Assembly (NCBI GenBank): GCA_964580185.1
Contig: CAZOJQ010000007.1
Location: 1 to 64,000, forward strand
Direction of reading: 5' to 3'
DNA: 64,000 bases
Source of the DNA: CAYWWY01 sp964580185
Lineage (GTDB): Bacteria; Thermotogota; Thermotogae; MWEM01
The translations under genes were made by a program, and so were the position numbers. Positions within the stretch are counted from its first letter, which is position 1, and each line of letters begins with the position of its first letter. Below the pieces are notes generated by a model, which was not told the origin of the DNA, ran no database searches, and saw only the letters and a program-made list of their open reading frames with translations. Shown here in pieces: positions 7,223-16,403 of this stretch.

Positions 7223-9508
7223 TTGAATCGGAGTCCCTGGTTTTGGGCAATTCTTGCGCTTGCAGCCGGATCGGTTTTTGTTGGGTTTTGGATCCAGTAT
7301 GCCTATATTGCTGATCAGTACGAAGGGAACGCAATCCTCAATGAGCAGTTCCATGCTCGAAATGTGCAGCTCGTTTTTCATCAACTGCTGGATTACCGGA
7401 ACAGCGTATGGAACAACCTAACGCTGGAACCTGAGGCGAAAGTCGTTGAACAGGCGAAACAGCTTTTTGGTGAAGATTTTCTTTTTGTTGCGTGGTATGA
7501 TCCTGTCGGGGAGATTGAACAAACGGAAGGAGAATGGATTCCGGATCATTTCCACCAGAGCAATTTCTATGAGACGATTTTATACTCCTATGGGGAATCC
7601 CTTTCAGAAATCGCCATGCATCAACAGAACGTATATCTGCAAACGGCACGACTTATGGATGATGATCGCATCGTTTTACTAGGAACTGAGATTCATCCCA
7701 GTATAGAAAGCCTATCCCGCCAATTGCTAGGAAGAGAAATCCTGTTCTTTTTCGGAAGCGAAAAAACCTTCGATAGCCCCGTTGGGTTTGCCCGAACGGA
7801 ATTGGAGAAAATATCCGCTCTGTTCAAAAGGAGTATGGATGCTCAGAGACCTATGTCGGAAGTATTTACCGATTCCGAAGGACGTTCCATATTCACAGCC
7901 TTTCCTGTGTACGATTCGGACCATTGGGATGTGATTGGGTTTGTGGGGATTCATACTCCCTTCTCTCTTGTGGATCAGGGACTCTTTCATCTGCGCGCTA
8001 CAACCGTTTGGATGTCCATCCTTTCTGCCGCTTTCGTTTTTTTCATTCTTTTCCTGGCATTCGGACAAAAGAATCGCGAGAGGCTCCTTGGCTTTGAACA
8101 ACCGAAGACATACCTTTTGAAGGGTTTTTTTGCATTTAGCCCATCCATCCTACTATGCCTCCTTTTTGGATACGCAACGGTACCAAACCTTTTCGATCAA
8201 TCAACCACAGATCTATGGAACGAGTCTTCGCCGGCGCTTGTTCAAAGGTTTCAACAGAATCAAACCCTCTTTTGGTCGGATCCTCAAACTACCATGAGAG
8301 AATGGAAAACGATCCAACAGGTAGAATACATCCTCTTTGATGATAAGCAACCGATTGAATCTACGATTCCGCCTCGAATGTTATCGAGGTTGAGTGAACC
8401 TGAACCATTTTTCGAATCAAATGACTACTCCCTCGGGAAAATCGAACTGAACCGGATTGCCCAGAAATTCGTGTCTTTTCCCTACGGAGACAGAACGTTG
8501 ATGATCCTCCGGGAAGAGACGGACATGTTGAATATCGTCTTAGGAATTCAATTTTTCTGTATTGGGCTTGGTTTTTCACTGATCGTCCTATCTCTGATCT
8601 TCTCCTTTCTCATTGTCAATCTGAACCATCCGATGATGCTAAAAAAGACCGTTGTAGGGTATGCTTTTCTCGCACCCGCGTTGATCCACCTGATCTGGTG
8701 GGCAGCCGGACCCCTCGCGTTTTCGCTTTTTCTCGCCTTTCGCCGTTGGAGCGTCGTAGATCCTGCCAAACCTTTTGTCGGTATGGCAAACTTCATCGAA
8801 CTGTTCCAAGATGGTCCTTTCTGGAATGCAATGAAAAACACCGCCATATTCTCTCTTCATGTTCCTATGGGGATGATCCTCTCTCTTCTCTTAGCGATGG
8901 CTGTGAACAAAGCAGGGAAGGTTGCTATTCTCCTTCGAGTATTGTATTATCTTCCCGTTGTGACTGCAGGGGTAGCGACAACCATTGTCTGGAGATGGAT
9001 CTTCAACCGGGATTTCGGTATGCTTAACTACATTTTGGGATTTTTTGGGATAAGCAGGATCGCATGGTTGGATTCACCCCAATTTGCGTTGGGGGCAATT
9101 ATGATCATCAGTATATGGGGGGCTATGGGTAGCCAGATGCTTATCTATCTGGCTGGTCTTCAAGGGATACCCAAAGAGTTTTATGACGCCGCAAGCGTGG
9201 ATGGAGCCAATACAATCAAGAGTTTCCGGTATGTTACTCTCCCTTTATTGAAACCAACATCCCTCTTTGTTCTCGTTACGAGTGTGATCAGTTCGTTCCA
9301 AGTATTCACCCCCATCTATGTATTGACTCAAGGCGGACCCTTGCGCTCGACAGATGTCGTTTTCTATCATATTTGGGAATCTGCGTGGGTGGAAATGCGC
9401 ATGGGTTATGCAGCTGCTCAATCGTGGATTCTCTTTGGCGTTTTGGCTATTCTGACATTATTGGAGTTTCGGATGTTTGGAAAAGATAGTTGGAAAGCGT
9501 ACAATTGA
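7223..9508 (+). CDS. MalF-type sugar permease with sensor-like N-terminal half
   Basis: A protein of about 761 residues, far longer than the roughly 300 of ordinary sugar permeases. The last 285 residues are a normal MalF/UgpA-type core, with the EAA loop at about 655-680 (EFYDAASVDGANTIKSFRYV). The first 475 are extra: a membrane helix at 9-28, an extracytoplasmic domain to about 262, helices at 265-283 and 303-322, a second extracytoplasmic domain to about 438, and a helix at 440-468. The first domain ends in a strand pattern (RSIFTAFPVYDSDHWDVIGFVG) like Cache/PAS sensors. Start chosen at TTG 7223, 7 nt after GGGAGG; GTG at 7217 is only 1 nt from it. The two halves are in one frame with no sign of an error. 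The sensor role is inference. Confidence 0.85.
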   Translation: MNRSPWFWAILALAAGSVFVGFWIQYAYIADQYEGNAILNEQFHARNVQLVFHQLLDYRNSVWNNLTLEPEAKVVEQAKQLFGEDFLFVAWYDPVGEIEQTEGEWIPDHFHQSNFYETILYSYGESLSEIAMHQQNVYLQTARLMDDDRIVLLGTEIHPSIESLSRQLLGREILFFFGSEKTFDSPVGFARTELEKISALFKRSMDAQRPMSEVFTDSEGRSIFTAFPVYDSDHWDVIGFVGIHTPFSLVDQGLFHLRATTVWMSILSAAFVFFILFLAFGQKNRERLLGFEQPKTYLLKGFFAFSPSILLCLLFGYATVPNLFDQSTTDLWNESSPALVQRFQQNQTLFWSDPQTTMREWKTIQQVEYILFDDKQPIESTIPPRMLSRLSEPEPFFESNDYSLGKIELNRIAQKFVSFPYGDRTLMILREETDMLNIVLGIQFFCIGLGFSLIVLSLIFSFLIVNLNHPMMLKKTVVGYAFLAPALIHLIWWAAGPLAFSLFLAFRRWSVVDPAKPFVGMANFIELFQDGPFWNAMKNTAIFSLHVPMGMILSLLLAMAVNKAGKVAILLRVLYYLPVVTAGVATTIVWRWIFNRDFGMLNYILGFFGISRIAWLDSPQFALGAIMIISIWGAMGSQMLIYLAGLQGIPKEFYDAASVDGANTIKSFRYVTLPLLKPTSLFVLVTSVISSFQVFTPIYVLTQGGPLRSTDVVFYHIWESAWVEMRMGYAAAQSWILFGVLAILTLLEFRMFGKDSWKAYN

Positions 9509-9562
9509 GGGAATCACAAACTGGTCCAATGACTCCCGCAAAGAGAAGGAGGAAGAAATGAT

Positions 9563-10402
9563 ATGAACCGAAAACGAATCGGACCCCTGATCGGAAAGAT
9601 CATTATCTTCCTTATATTGGGAATCTTGGCTTTTTCAACTTTGCTGCCTTATATTTTGATGATTTCGTTATCGCTAATGGCGGAGTTCGAAATGTATCAA
9701 ATGCCTCCCCGACTATTCCCGGTAATTGCTCGGTGGAGCAACTATATCGATATGTGGAACGCGCAACCTTGGGGAAGGTATATTCTCAATACCCTTTTCG
9801 TAACAGCAACAGTCCTTGTCGGACAACTGGTTTTGATCTCCATGGGAGGATATGCTTTGGCTCGAATGCAATTCCCGGGAAGAGATCTGCTCTTTAAAAT
9901 CTTTATCGCTTTCATGATGCTCCCGGGAGTGGTGACTCTTATCCCTGGGTTTATCATCCTCCATGCCCTGAAATGGGTCGACACGTATTGGGCCTTGATT
10001 ATCCCAGCCTTAGGAAATATTTGGGGGTTGTTTCTCATGCGACAGTATATGCTTACGCTTCCTACAAGCCTCGAAGATGCGGGCCGAATTGATGGAGCAT
10101 CGTATTTTTATATTTATTGGAAGATTATCTTACCCCTATCGAAACCTGTTCTTGCCACGGTTGGAACCTTTACCTTTCTCGGTATGTGGCGCTCTTTCTT
10201 CTGGCCTTTGATCGTTACCCGCAGCCGAGAAATGCGAGTGATCGAAGTAGGAATAGCCATGTTCTCGACTCAGTATTCTACCAACTATCCTGCGCAAATG
10301 GCTGCTGCAACTCTTTCATCGATTCCAATGATTCTTGTCTATCTTCTTGCCCAAAAATGGATCGTACAAGGAATTAAACTGAACGCGGGATATGACCGCT
10401 GA
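9563..10402 (+). CDS. MalG-type sugar ABC transporter permease
   Basis: A 279-residue inner-membrane permease with six predicted helices. The EAA loop SLEDAGRIDGASYFYIYWKI near residue 170 is the contact site for the ATPase subunit. AGAAGGAGG precedes the ATG. Unlike its partner it has normal length and no extra domain. No ATP-binding subunit is encoded in this operon or elsewhere in the window, so a shared MsmK/UgpC-type ATPase must serve it. Confidence 0.93.
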   Translation: MNRKRIGPLIGKIIIFLILGILAFSTLLPYILMISLSLMAEFEMYQMPPRLFPVIARWSNYIDMWNAQPWGRYILNTLFVTATVLVGQLVLISMGGYALARMQFPGRDLLFKIFIAFMMLPGVVTLIPGFIILHALKWVDTYWALIIPALGNIWGLFLMRQYMLTLPTSLEDAGRIDGASYFYIYWKIILPLSKPVLATVGTFTFLGMWRSFFWPLIVTRSREMRVIEVGIAMFSTQYSTNYPAQMAAATLSSIPMILVYLLAQKWIVQGIKLNAGYDR

Positions 10403-10421
10403 ACAATTGGGAGGTGCCCCT

Positions 10422-12653
10422 GTGAATACGCAATCGCAATGGTATGAAAAGGTTCTGGAACGCTTACGAAGGAAAGATAAGTGGTACATCGGTGGAGGCA
10501 ATAAGCTCATCTGGTCTCCCGCGTTTCCTTCGTATCTTGATCGACTCGGGCTGTGGGATAATGCTTCTTTTTACGACCTAAAAATCGAACCAGGGTATAC
10601 GTTCCATGTCTTCCATGAAGGGATGCTGGTGCGCTTTGATCAAGTTGACCGCGAGTGGACGCCTGCTTCTTTGAGATCTCGGTGGAAATCCTCTTTTCTC
10701 GAGATGATCGAAGAGAAAATAATCCTACCCAACGATTTTTTGGGTGAGAAAGTCCACTTTATCAATCATTCGAGTGAACCATGCTCTCTGCAAGTTGTTT
10801 TGTGGACCGCTCAGAAAAACGAAGGAGATCCGACACACGAGTCAACTTCCTTTATCCGTCAGGAGCCCGATCGAATTCTCTTTCAAAAGCAATTGGTGAA
10901 AGGGTCGAGAACGCCGATCACAATCTATGGCACAATGGTTCTAGGAAACGCGCGGAGCTTTCAGGTGGACGGATCTGAGTTTACCGGGATTACTCCCGAG
11001 TGGGAATTAACTCCATTCTATGAAACCCTATCAAAAAATGGGCTGAGCAATCAGATTCATACTCAGGGCATTCACACGCGAGGATTGATGTATTTCGCCC
11101 TTGAACGATCCATTACCCTTGAACCAAAGAGCGCTCAATCGATCCAATTTGGTTGGTCTTTTGATACGGATCGAGAAAAGAGCCATAAGTCTTCCTACGC
11201 AATCAACTCCGACCTTGTGGAAGCTTCCACAACTTCATGGAACCAGTTCTTTAGGAAGGTCCCATACTTCACCTGTGACGATCCTCATATCCATGGATAC
11301 TATCCCTATCGCTGGTATGGACTCCGATTGTTCCAGATCGATTCTGGAGAAGGGACAATGCGATATCCGGCTATTTGCGAAGGTTTGGAATACTTTCGAG
11401 TGTTCATCACCTATAGCGCGCAATGTCATATTCTGGAAGGGAGGTGGAACAAAGACCCTTCGATCGCTCAAGGTTCCTTGTTGAACTTTTTGCACAACCA
11501 AAGAGAAGACGGTAGCTTTGCGGGTCATATCTATTTGAATGGAGTCCAGCAAAACGGCTTTTACCATGCTGATTGGGGGAGAGTCGTACAGGGGTTGCAT
11601 CGCCATCACCCTGACATGGGGTTTCTCAAAGAAATCTACCCGGGTTTATGCCGATACATGGAATACTTTGAACGGGAACGGGATCGGGAGCAATGTGGTC
11701 TGTATGATGTCGTGGACCAATACGAAACGGGCCAAGAATACATGAGCCGTTATCTCGCGGTTGATGAACGAGCAGACCGCTACGGGTGGATCAATACCAT
11801 TCGTTTGAAAGGGGTGGATGCAACTGTCTATATATACAACCTGAAAAAAGCCTTGGGTTGGATTGCGGATCGAATCGGATTGATTCGCGAATCGGAACAA
11901 TGGCAGGAGAAAGCCAAGCATACTCGTAAAGCAGTTTTGCAGTGGATGTGGGATCCTCAACAAGAGTTTTTCTTCGATGTCGATCCCAAAACCATGACGA
12001 AAACAACTCCGAAATCTGCCGTATGTTTCTATCCGTACATGACCGATATTGTCGATCGAGAACATATAAGCGGACTCAAACGAAACCTTTTTGATTCGAC
12101 TTCCTTTTGGAGTCCTTATCCGATCACAACGGTATCCATGGACGATCCTTTCTATGATGCCTACGCCCGATGGAAAGGGAAAAGACACAATTGTCCGTGG
12201 AATGGGCGAGTATGGCCTATGACCAATTCCCATATCGTTGACATGCTTGGGTTTTGTGCCCGTAGATTCGATGATCCGTTGCTCAGAGATAAGACAGTAG
12301 AATTGCTGCGAAAATTCATCACAATGATGCACTTTGACGGGGACCCGAAACGGCCTAACTGTTTCGAACACTACAATCCGTTCAACGGAAAAGGCTCCAC
12401 CTACCGTGGTGTCGATGATTACCAGCATTCATGGGTCAACGATCTGATCCTGAAATACCTTGTTGGGATTGATTTTGAAGAAGACCAGCTGATCATTGAC
12501 CCCTTTCCATTTCATAATCATTTTTCGGTACGCAACCTCACAATTGCCGGAAAAGAACTTCAGGTATCATGGGATGGGAAATCCTTTGTCGTAGTATGGG
12601 AAGGAAAGCCCTTTTTTGAGTCCTCTTGTCCGACAAAGGTGCCCATTGTTTGA
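10422..12653 (+). CDS. Six-hairpin glycosidase (MGH1/GH63-like)
   Basis: About 743 residues with no signal peptide. The second half is an (alpha/alpha)6 barrel: DVVDQYETGQEYMSRY near residue 440 probably holds the general acid, and FEHYNPFNG near 655 resembles the FENYNP general-base motif of GH63 mannosylglycerate hydrolase-type enzymes. It ends with the usual DDYQHSWVNDLIL helix. Start chosen at GTG 10422, which has GGGAGG 7 nt upstream; the in-frame ATG at 10392 overlaps the permease and lacks a ribosome site. As the last gene of the import operon it likely cleaves the imported oligosaccharide. It shares clan but little sequence with the glycosidase at 3340-5625. Confidence 0.8.
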   Translation: MNTQSQWYEKVLERLRRKDKWYIGGGNKLIWSPAFPSYLDRLGLWDNASFYDLKIEPGYTFHVFHEGMLVRFDQVDREWTPASLRSRWKSSFLEMIEEKIILPNDFLGEKVHFINHSSEPCSLQVVLWTAQKNEGDPTHESTSFIRQEPDRILFQKQLVKGSRTPITIYGTMVLGNARSFQVDGSEFTGITPEWELTPFYETLSKNGLSNQIHTQGIHTRGLMYFALERSITLEPKSAQSIQFGWSFDTDREKSHKSSYAINSDLVEASTTSWNQFFRKVPYFTCDDPHIHGYYPYRWYGLRLFQIDSGEGTMRYPAICEGLEYFRVFITYSAQCHILEGRWNKDPSIAQGSLLNFLHNQREDGSFAGHIYLNGVQQNGFYHADWGRVVQGLHRHHPDMGFLKEIYPGLCRYMEYFERERDREQCGLYDVVDQYETGQEYMSRYLAVDERADRYGWINTIRLKGVDATVYIYNLKKALGWIADRIGLIRESEQWQEKAKHTRKAVLQWMWDPQQEFFFDVDPKTMTKTTPKSAVCFYPYMTDIVDREHISGLKRNLFDSTSFWSPYPITTVSMDDPFYDAYARWKGKRHNCPWNGRVWPMTNSHIVDMLGFCARRFDDPLLRDKTVELLRKFITMMHFDGDPKRPNCFEHYNPFNGKGSTYRGVDDYQHSWVNDLILKYLVGIDFEEDQLIIDPFPFHNHFSVRNLTIAGKELQVSWDGKSFVVVWEGKPFFESSCPTKVPIV

Positions 12654-12732
12654 ACCGAGCCTTGGGATTCGATCAGAAACAACCATACTGCTCATCTTGT
12701 TCACTTTCCGGTATTTTTTGGTCATCGGTATT

Positions 12733-12758
12733 AAAAAACCCCCCCTTTTGGGGGGGTT
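12733..12758. terminator. Intrinsic terminator, mainly for nifJ
   Basis: AACCCCCCC, loop TTTT, GGGGGGGTT, with a run of six A on the left that becomes a T run on the minus strand. It lies 16 bases beyond the PFOR stop codon and also separates the convergent transporter operon, although the plus-strand T run is poor. Confidence 0.85.
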
Positions 12759-12773
12759 GCATATCTTCCTTTT

Positions 12774-15700
12774 TTAAAACCCGTGTTCCGCCATTTTTTT
12801 GTATCGATTATACCGGAATTCCATGTCTTTTTCGGCTTTTTCGAAGAGGATTTCGCTTCGTTCGGGGAACAACAATTTTAATGCTGAGAAGCGCACTTCC
12901 CCTTGAAGGAACTCTTGGAAGGTTCCATCAAGTTCTTTGGGTCCATCAAGCTGGAAGGGGTTTTTCCCTTCTTCGGCAATCCGGGGATCGTATCGGTAAA
13001 TTGGCCAGTACCCGCAGTTCACCGCTTTCTTCTCTTCCTGGATGGTAAATCCCATTCCCGTTTTCAGCCCATGGTTGATACAAGGGGAATACGCGATTAT
13101 GATGGAAGGACCGGGGTAGGATTCCGCTTCTTTCATAGCCTTGAAAGCCTGATTCATGTTCGCGCCTAATGAAATTGCTGCAACATATACGTATCCATAA
13201 TTCATCGCCATTAAGCCCAGATCCTTTTTTCGAATCGACTTTCCCGCAGCGGCGAATTTGGCAATGGCTCCGGTGGGAGTCGACTTGGATGCTTGGCCCC
13301 CAGTGTTGGAGTACACTTCGGTATCCAAAACCAGGACATTGATATCTTCCCCGGAAGCCAAGACATGATCGAGCCCGCCATACCCGATATCGTAAGCCCA
13401 ACCGTCGCCTCCCACAACCCATACCGATTTCTTCACGAAATAATCCCTTTGTTCATAGAGCTTGTACAGGGTTTGCTTCAGGTCGTCTGTAGCTGTGGAA
13501 AGTTCATTGGCAATCTGGGTTCTCAGTTTTCCATCCAAATCGATGGTTGCCTGCGCATCTTCTTTCTTTTCGATCCATTGATCAAAAAGGTCTTTCAGCG
13601 CCGCGGAAATTCCTTGTTCCTGAGCCTTTTCCATGAGTTGCGCAATCTTCTCGCGGGTTTGAGTAATGGATAGCATCATACCGTACCCATATTCCGCATT
13701 GTCTTCAAACAGTGAATTGGCCCAAGCGGGTCCTTTCCCGTTTTGGCCGATGCAATACGGAGTAGAAGGCGCGCTGCCTCCGTAAATGGATGAACAACCC
13801 GTCGCATTGGCGATAATCATCCGTTCCCCAAAGAGTTGAGTCAGAAGACGGAGATAGGGAGTTTCTCCACATCCTCCACAAGCTCCGTGATACTCAAACA
13901 AAGGCTGATTGAAAACCGTTCCCAGAAGCATTTTGTCTCCCAATGGATTCTTAACGGGCAGATCTTTGGTATACAGAAAGTCTCTTTCTTCTTTTTCAAC
14001 GGCTTCTTCAAAGGGCACCATTTCCAACGCTTTTTTCCCGGCCTTCCCCGGGCATACATCTGCGCAGTTTCCACAACCGGTACAGTCAAGGGGGCTAATC
14101 TGAATGGAAAAATGAAGGCCTTGGAGTTGCTTCATCGTTGGCTCAAGGGTAGAAAATCCCTCGGGCGCGTTTTTCTTTTCTTCGTCATTCAATAGAATGG
14201 GTCGGATAACTGCATGCGGACAAACCAATCCACATTGATTGCATTGAGAACAGACTTCCGGTATCCATTTCGGTATCTTGACGGCGATTCCACGCTTTTC
14301 ATATTGCGTGGTTCCACTGGGGAATGTTCCATCGGGGGTGAAGGCAGAGACAGGCAAGTCATCGCCTTCAAGTCGGTTGATTGGCTGAGCAACTGTTTCG
14401 ACAAATTCGGGTGCTTGCGATTCGCAACAGCAGCAATCGTCAGGAAGATCTGCCCAAGCGTCAGGAACATTGATCTCGACAAGATCCTTTGCCCCTCGTT
14501 CCACTGAATCATAGTTCATCTTCAGAACCTTTTCGCCTTTCCTGCCGTACGTATCTTCAATTGCGTGTTTCATGTATTCCTTGGCTTGATCGAAGGGGAT
14601 GATATCTGCCAACTTGAAGAAAGCAGCTTGCATGATCGAGTTGATCCGTTCTCCCATCCCGATTTCTTCGGCAAGCTTGAAAGCGTCGATGGTATAGAAT
14701 CGGATCTTTTTTCGCGCAAGCACACGCTTCATCGAATTGGGAAGTTTGGTTTCCATCTCTTCCTGTGACCAAGGGGAGTTCAGAAGGAACGTTCCTCCTT
14801 GCTTGATCCCTTTGAGGACGTTGTAGAGATGAACATAGGCAGGGCGGTGGCAGGCGATGAAATCTGCTTCGTTGATCAAGTAGGGACTTCGAATGGGTTT
14901 GGGTCCGAACCGTAGGTGAGAAACGGTGACTCCTCCCGATTTTTTTGAGTCGTATACAAAGTATCCTTGGGCATACATATCGGTGTGGTCTCCGATGATT
15001 TTGATGGAGTTTTTATTGGCTCCCACGGTTCCATCCGAACCAAATCCCCAGAATTTGCACCGATGAACGGAAGGATCTTCTGTGATAATGGTCTCTTTTA
15101 TGTCTAGGGAAGTAAAGGTGACATCATCGACAATGCCCACGGTAAACTTTTCTTTGGGTTTTTTTCCTTTGAGGTTGTCAAAGACCGATTTCGCCATAGA
15201 TGGGGTGAACTCTTTGGAACTGAGTCCATACCGTCCGCCAACGATCGTTGGTGCATTGATTTGCCCATAGAATGCGGTTTGAACATCTTGATACAGGGGC
15301 TCTCCCGCAGAACCGGGTTCTTTTGTGCGATCCAAAACAGCAATTGATCGAACTGTTTCCGGAATCGCCTGGAGCATGTGAGTTATCGAGAAGGGTCGGA
15401 ACAACCTGACTTTGAGAAGGCCCACCTTCTCTCCTTTGTTGATCAGGTAGTTCATTGTCTCTTCCAATGTATCAACGGCTGAACCCATAGCAATGACGAT
15501 TCGTTCAGCCTGAGGATGACCGACATAATCAAAGAGATTATAGGTTCTACCAGTTAGTTCGGCAACTTTTTTCATGTTCTGTTCAACAATGTACGGCACG
15601 ACTTGATAATACCGATTGGCCGCTTCACGATTTTGGAAGAAAATGTCAGGGTTCTGGGCAGTTCCACGGGTTACAGTCCGTTCCGGCCGGAGGGCTTTCG

Positions 15701-16313
15701 CTTTAAACTCCCGTACTTTGTTCATATCCAAAAGCGGGGCCAGATCCTCGTAATCAACGATTTCTACTTTCTGCACTTCGGATGATGTCCGGAAGCCATC
15801 AAAGAAATGCAAGAAAGGCAAACTGGAATCCACTGCACTGAGGTGGGCAACAATAGCCATATCATGAGCTTCTTGTACACCAGCAGATGCGAGTAGTGAG
15901 AACCCGGTTTGCCGGCAGTGCATTACATCAGAATGGTCGCCAAAAATGGATAAAGCGTGCGTAGCGACCGTTCGAGCGGAAACGTGAAAAACTGCAGGCA
16001 ATAGCTCCCCTGAGATTTTGTTCATGTTGGGGATCATGAGCAGAAGCCCCTGAGAAGCAGTAAAAGTTGTGGTCAACGATCCTGCCTGGAGCGACCCATG
16101 AACAGCTCCCGCTGCTCCTGCTTCGGATTGCAGCTCTGATACACGGACCACCTGGTGAAAAATATTCTTTCTCTTCTGGGATGCCCATTCATCAGCGAGC
16201 TCTCCCATAGAAGAGGATGGGGTGATGGGGTAAATCGCCGCTACTTCGGAATAAGCGTATGCCACATGAGAAGTCGCGGTATTCCCATCGATGGTAACCA
16301 TTTGTTTTGCCAT
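12774..16313 (-). CDS. nifJ: Pyruvate:ferredoxin (flavodoxin) oxidoreductase
   Basis: A 1179-residue single-chain PFOR, the usual length. It converts pyruvate and CoA to acetyl-CoA, CO2 and reduced ferredoxin. Read in order: the pyrimidine-binding domain (AAIYPITPSSSMGELADEW), the gamma-like domain with GRYGLSSKEF, a ferredoxin-like domain with two 4Fe-4S motifs (CSQCNQCGLVCP and CTGCGNCADVCP near residues 700 and 755), and the TPP domain (GGDGWAYDIGYGGLDH, DTEVYSNTGGQ). Cys pairs in HGACGGCGETP and ATGCSS supply the proximal cluster. GGAGGG lies 10 nt before the ATG, and its own extended -10 promoter is at 16389. This is strong evidence of anaerobic fermentation. Confidence 0.97.
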   Translation of the reverse strand: MAKQMVTIDGNTATSHVAYAYSEVAAIYPITPSSSMGELADEWASQKRKNIFHQVVRVSELQSEAGAAGAVHGSLQAGSLTTTFTASQGLLLMIPNMNKISGELLPAVFHVSARTVATHALSIFGDHSDVMHCRQTGFSLLASAGVQEAHDMAIVAHLSAVDSSLPFLHFFDGFRTSSEVQKVEIVDYEDLAPLLDMNKVREFKAKALRPERTVTRGTAQNPDIFFQNREAANRYYQVVPYIVEQNMKKVAELTGRTYNLFDYVGHPQAERIVIAMGSAVDTLEETMNYLINKGEKVGLLKVRLFRPFSITHMLQAIPETVRSIAVLDRTKEPGSAGEPLYQDVQTAFYGQINAPTIVGGRYGLSSKEFTPSMAKSVFDNLKGKKPKEKFTVGIVDDVTFTSLDIKETIITEDPSVHRCKFWGFGSDGTVGANKNSIKIIGDHTDMYAQGYFVYDSKKSGGVTVSHLRFGPKPIRSPYLINEADFIACHRPAYVHLYNVLKGIKQGGTFLLNSPWSQEEMETKLPNSMKRVLARKKIRFYTIDAFKLAEEIGMGERINSIMQAAFFKLADIIPFDQAKEYMKHAIEDTYGRKGEKVLKMNYDSVERGAKDLVEINVPDAWADLPDDCCCCESQAPEFVETVAQPINRLEGDDLPVSAFTPDGTFPSGTTQYEKRGIAVKIPKWIPEVCSQCNQCGLVCPHAVIRPILLNDEEKKNAPEGFSTLEPTMKQLQGLHFSIQISPLDCTGCGNCADVCPGKAGKKALEMVPFEEAVEKEERDFLYTKDLPVKNPLGDKMLLGTVFNQPLFEYHGACGGCGETPYLRLLTQLFGERMIIANATGCSSIYGGSAPSTPYCIGQNGKGPAWANSLFEDNAEYGYGMMLSITQTREKIAQLMEKAQEQGISAALKDLFDQWIEKKEDAQATIDLDGKLRTQIANELSTATDDLKQTLYKLYEQRDYFVKKSVWVVGGDGWAYDIGYGGLDHVLASGEDINVLVLDTEVYSNTGGQASKSTPTGAIAKFAAAGKSIRKKDLGLMAMNYGYVYVAAISLGANMNQAFKAMKEAESYPGPSIIIAYSPCINHGLKTGMGFTIQEEKKAVNCGYWPIYRYDPRIAEEGKNPFQLDGPKELDGTFQEFLQGEVRFSALKLLFPERSEILFEKAEKDMEFRYNRYKKMAEHGF

Positions 16314-16388
16314 GGAAATAAATCCCTCCTGTCTTCGGGTAAGTGGTATTGCAATATCGGATTTGTCTTGATGATCCTATTTGACTTG

Positions 16389-16399
16389 ATTATACCACA
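16389..16399 (-). promoter_or_regulatory. Extended -10 promoter of nifJ
   Basis: Minus strand TGTGGTATAAT, in the 90-nt gap between the sugar kinase stop codon and nifJ. No convincing -35 is present. The same 11-mer pattern recurs at several other gene starts in the window. Confidence 0.65.
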
Positions 16400-16403
16400 G
16401 ATG

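Noticed and set aside
11646..12428. 260-codon open frame on the minus strand
   Set aside because: It is fully antisense to the six-hairpin glycosidase gene, has no ribosome site and shows no domain pattern; the plus-strand frame is clearly the coding one.
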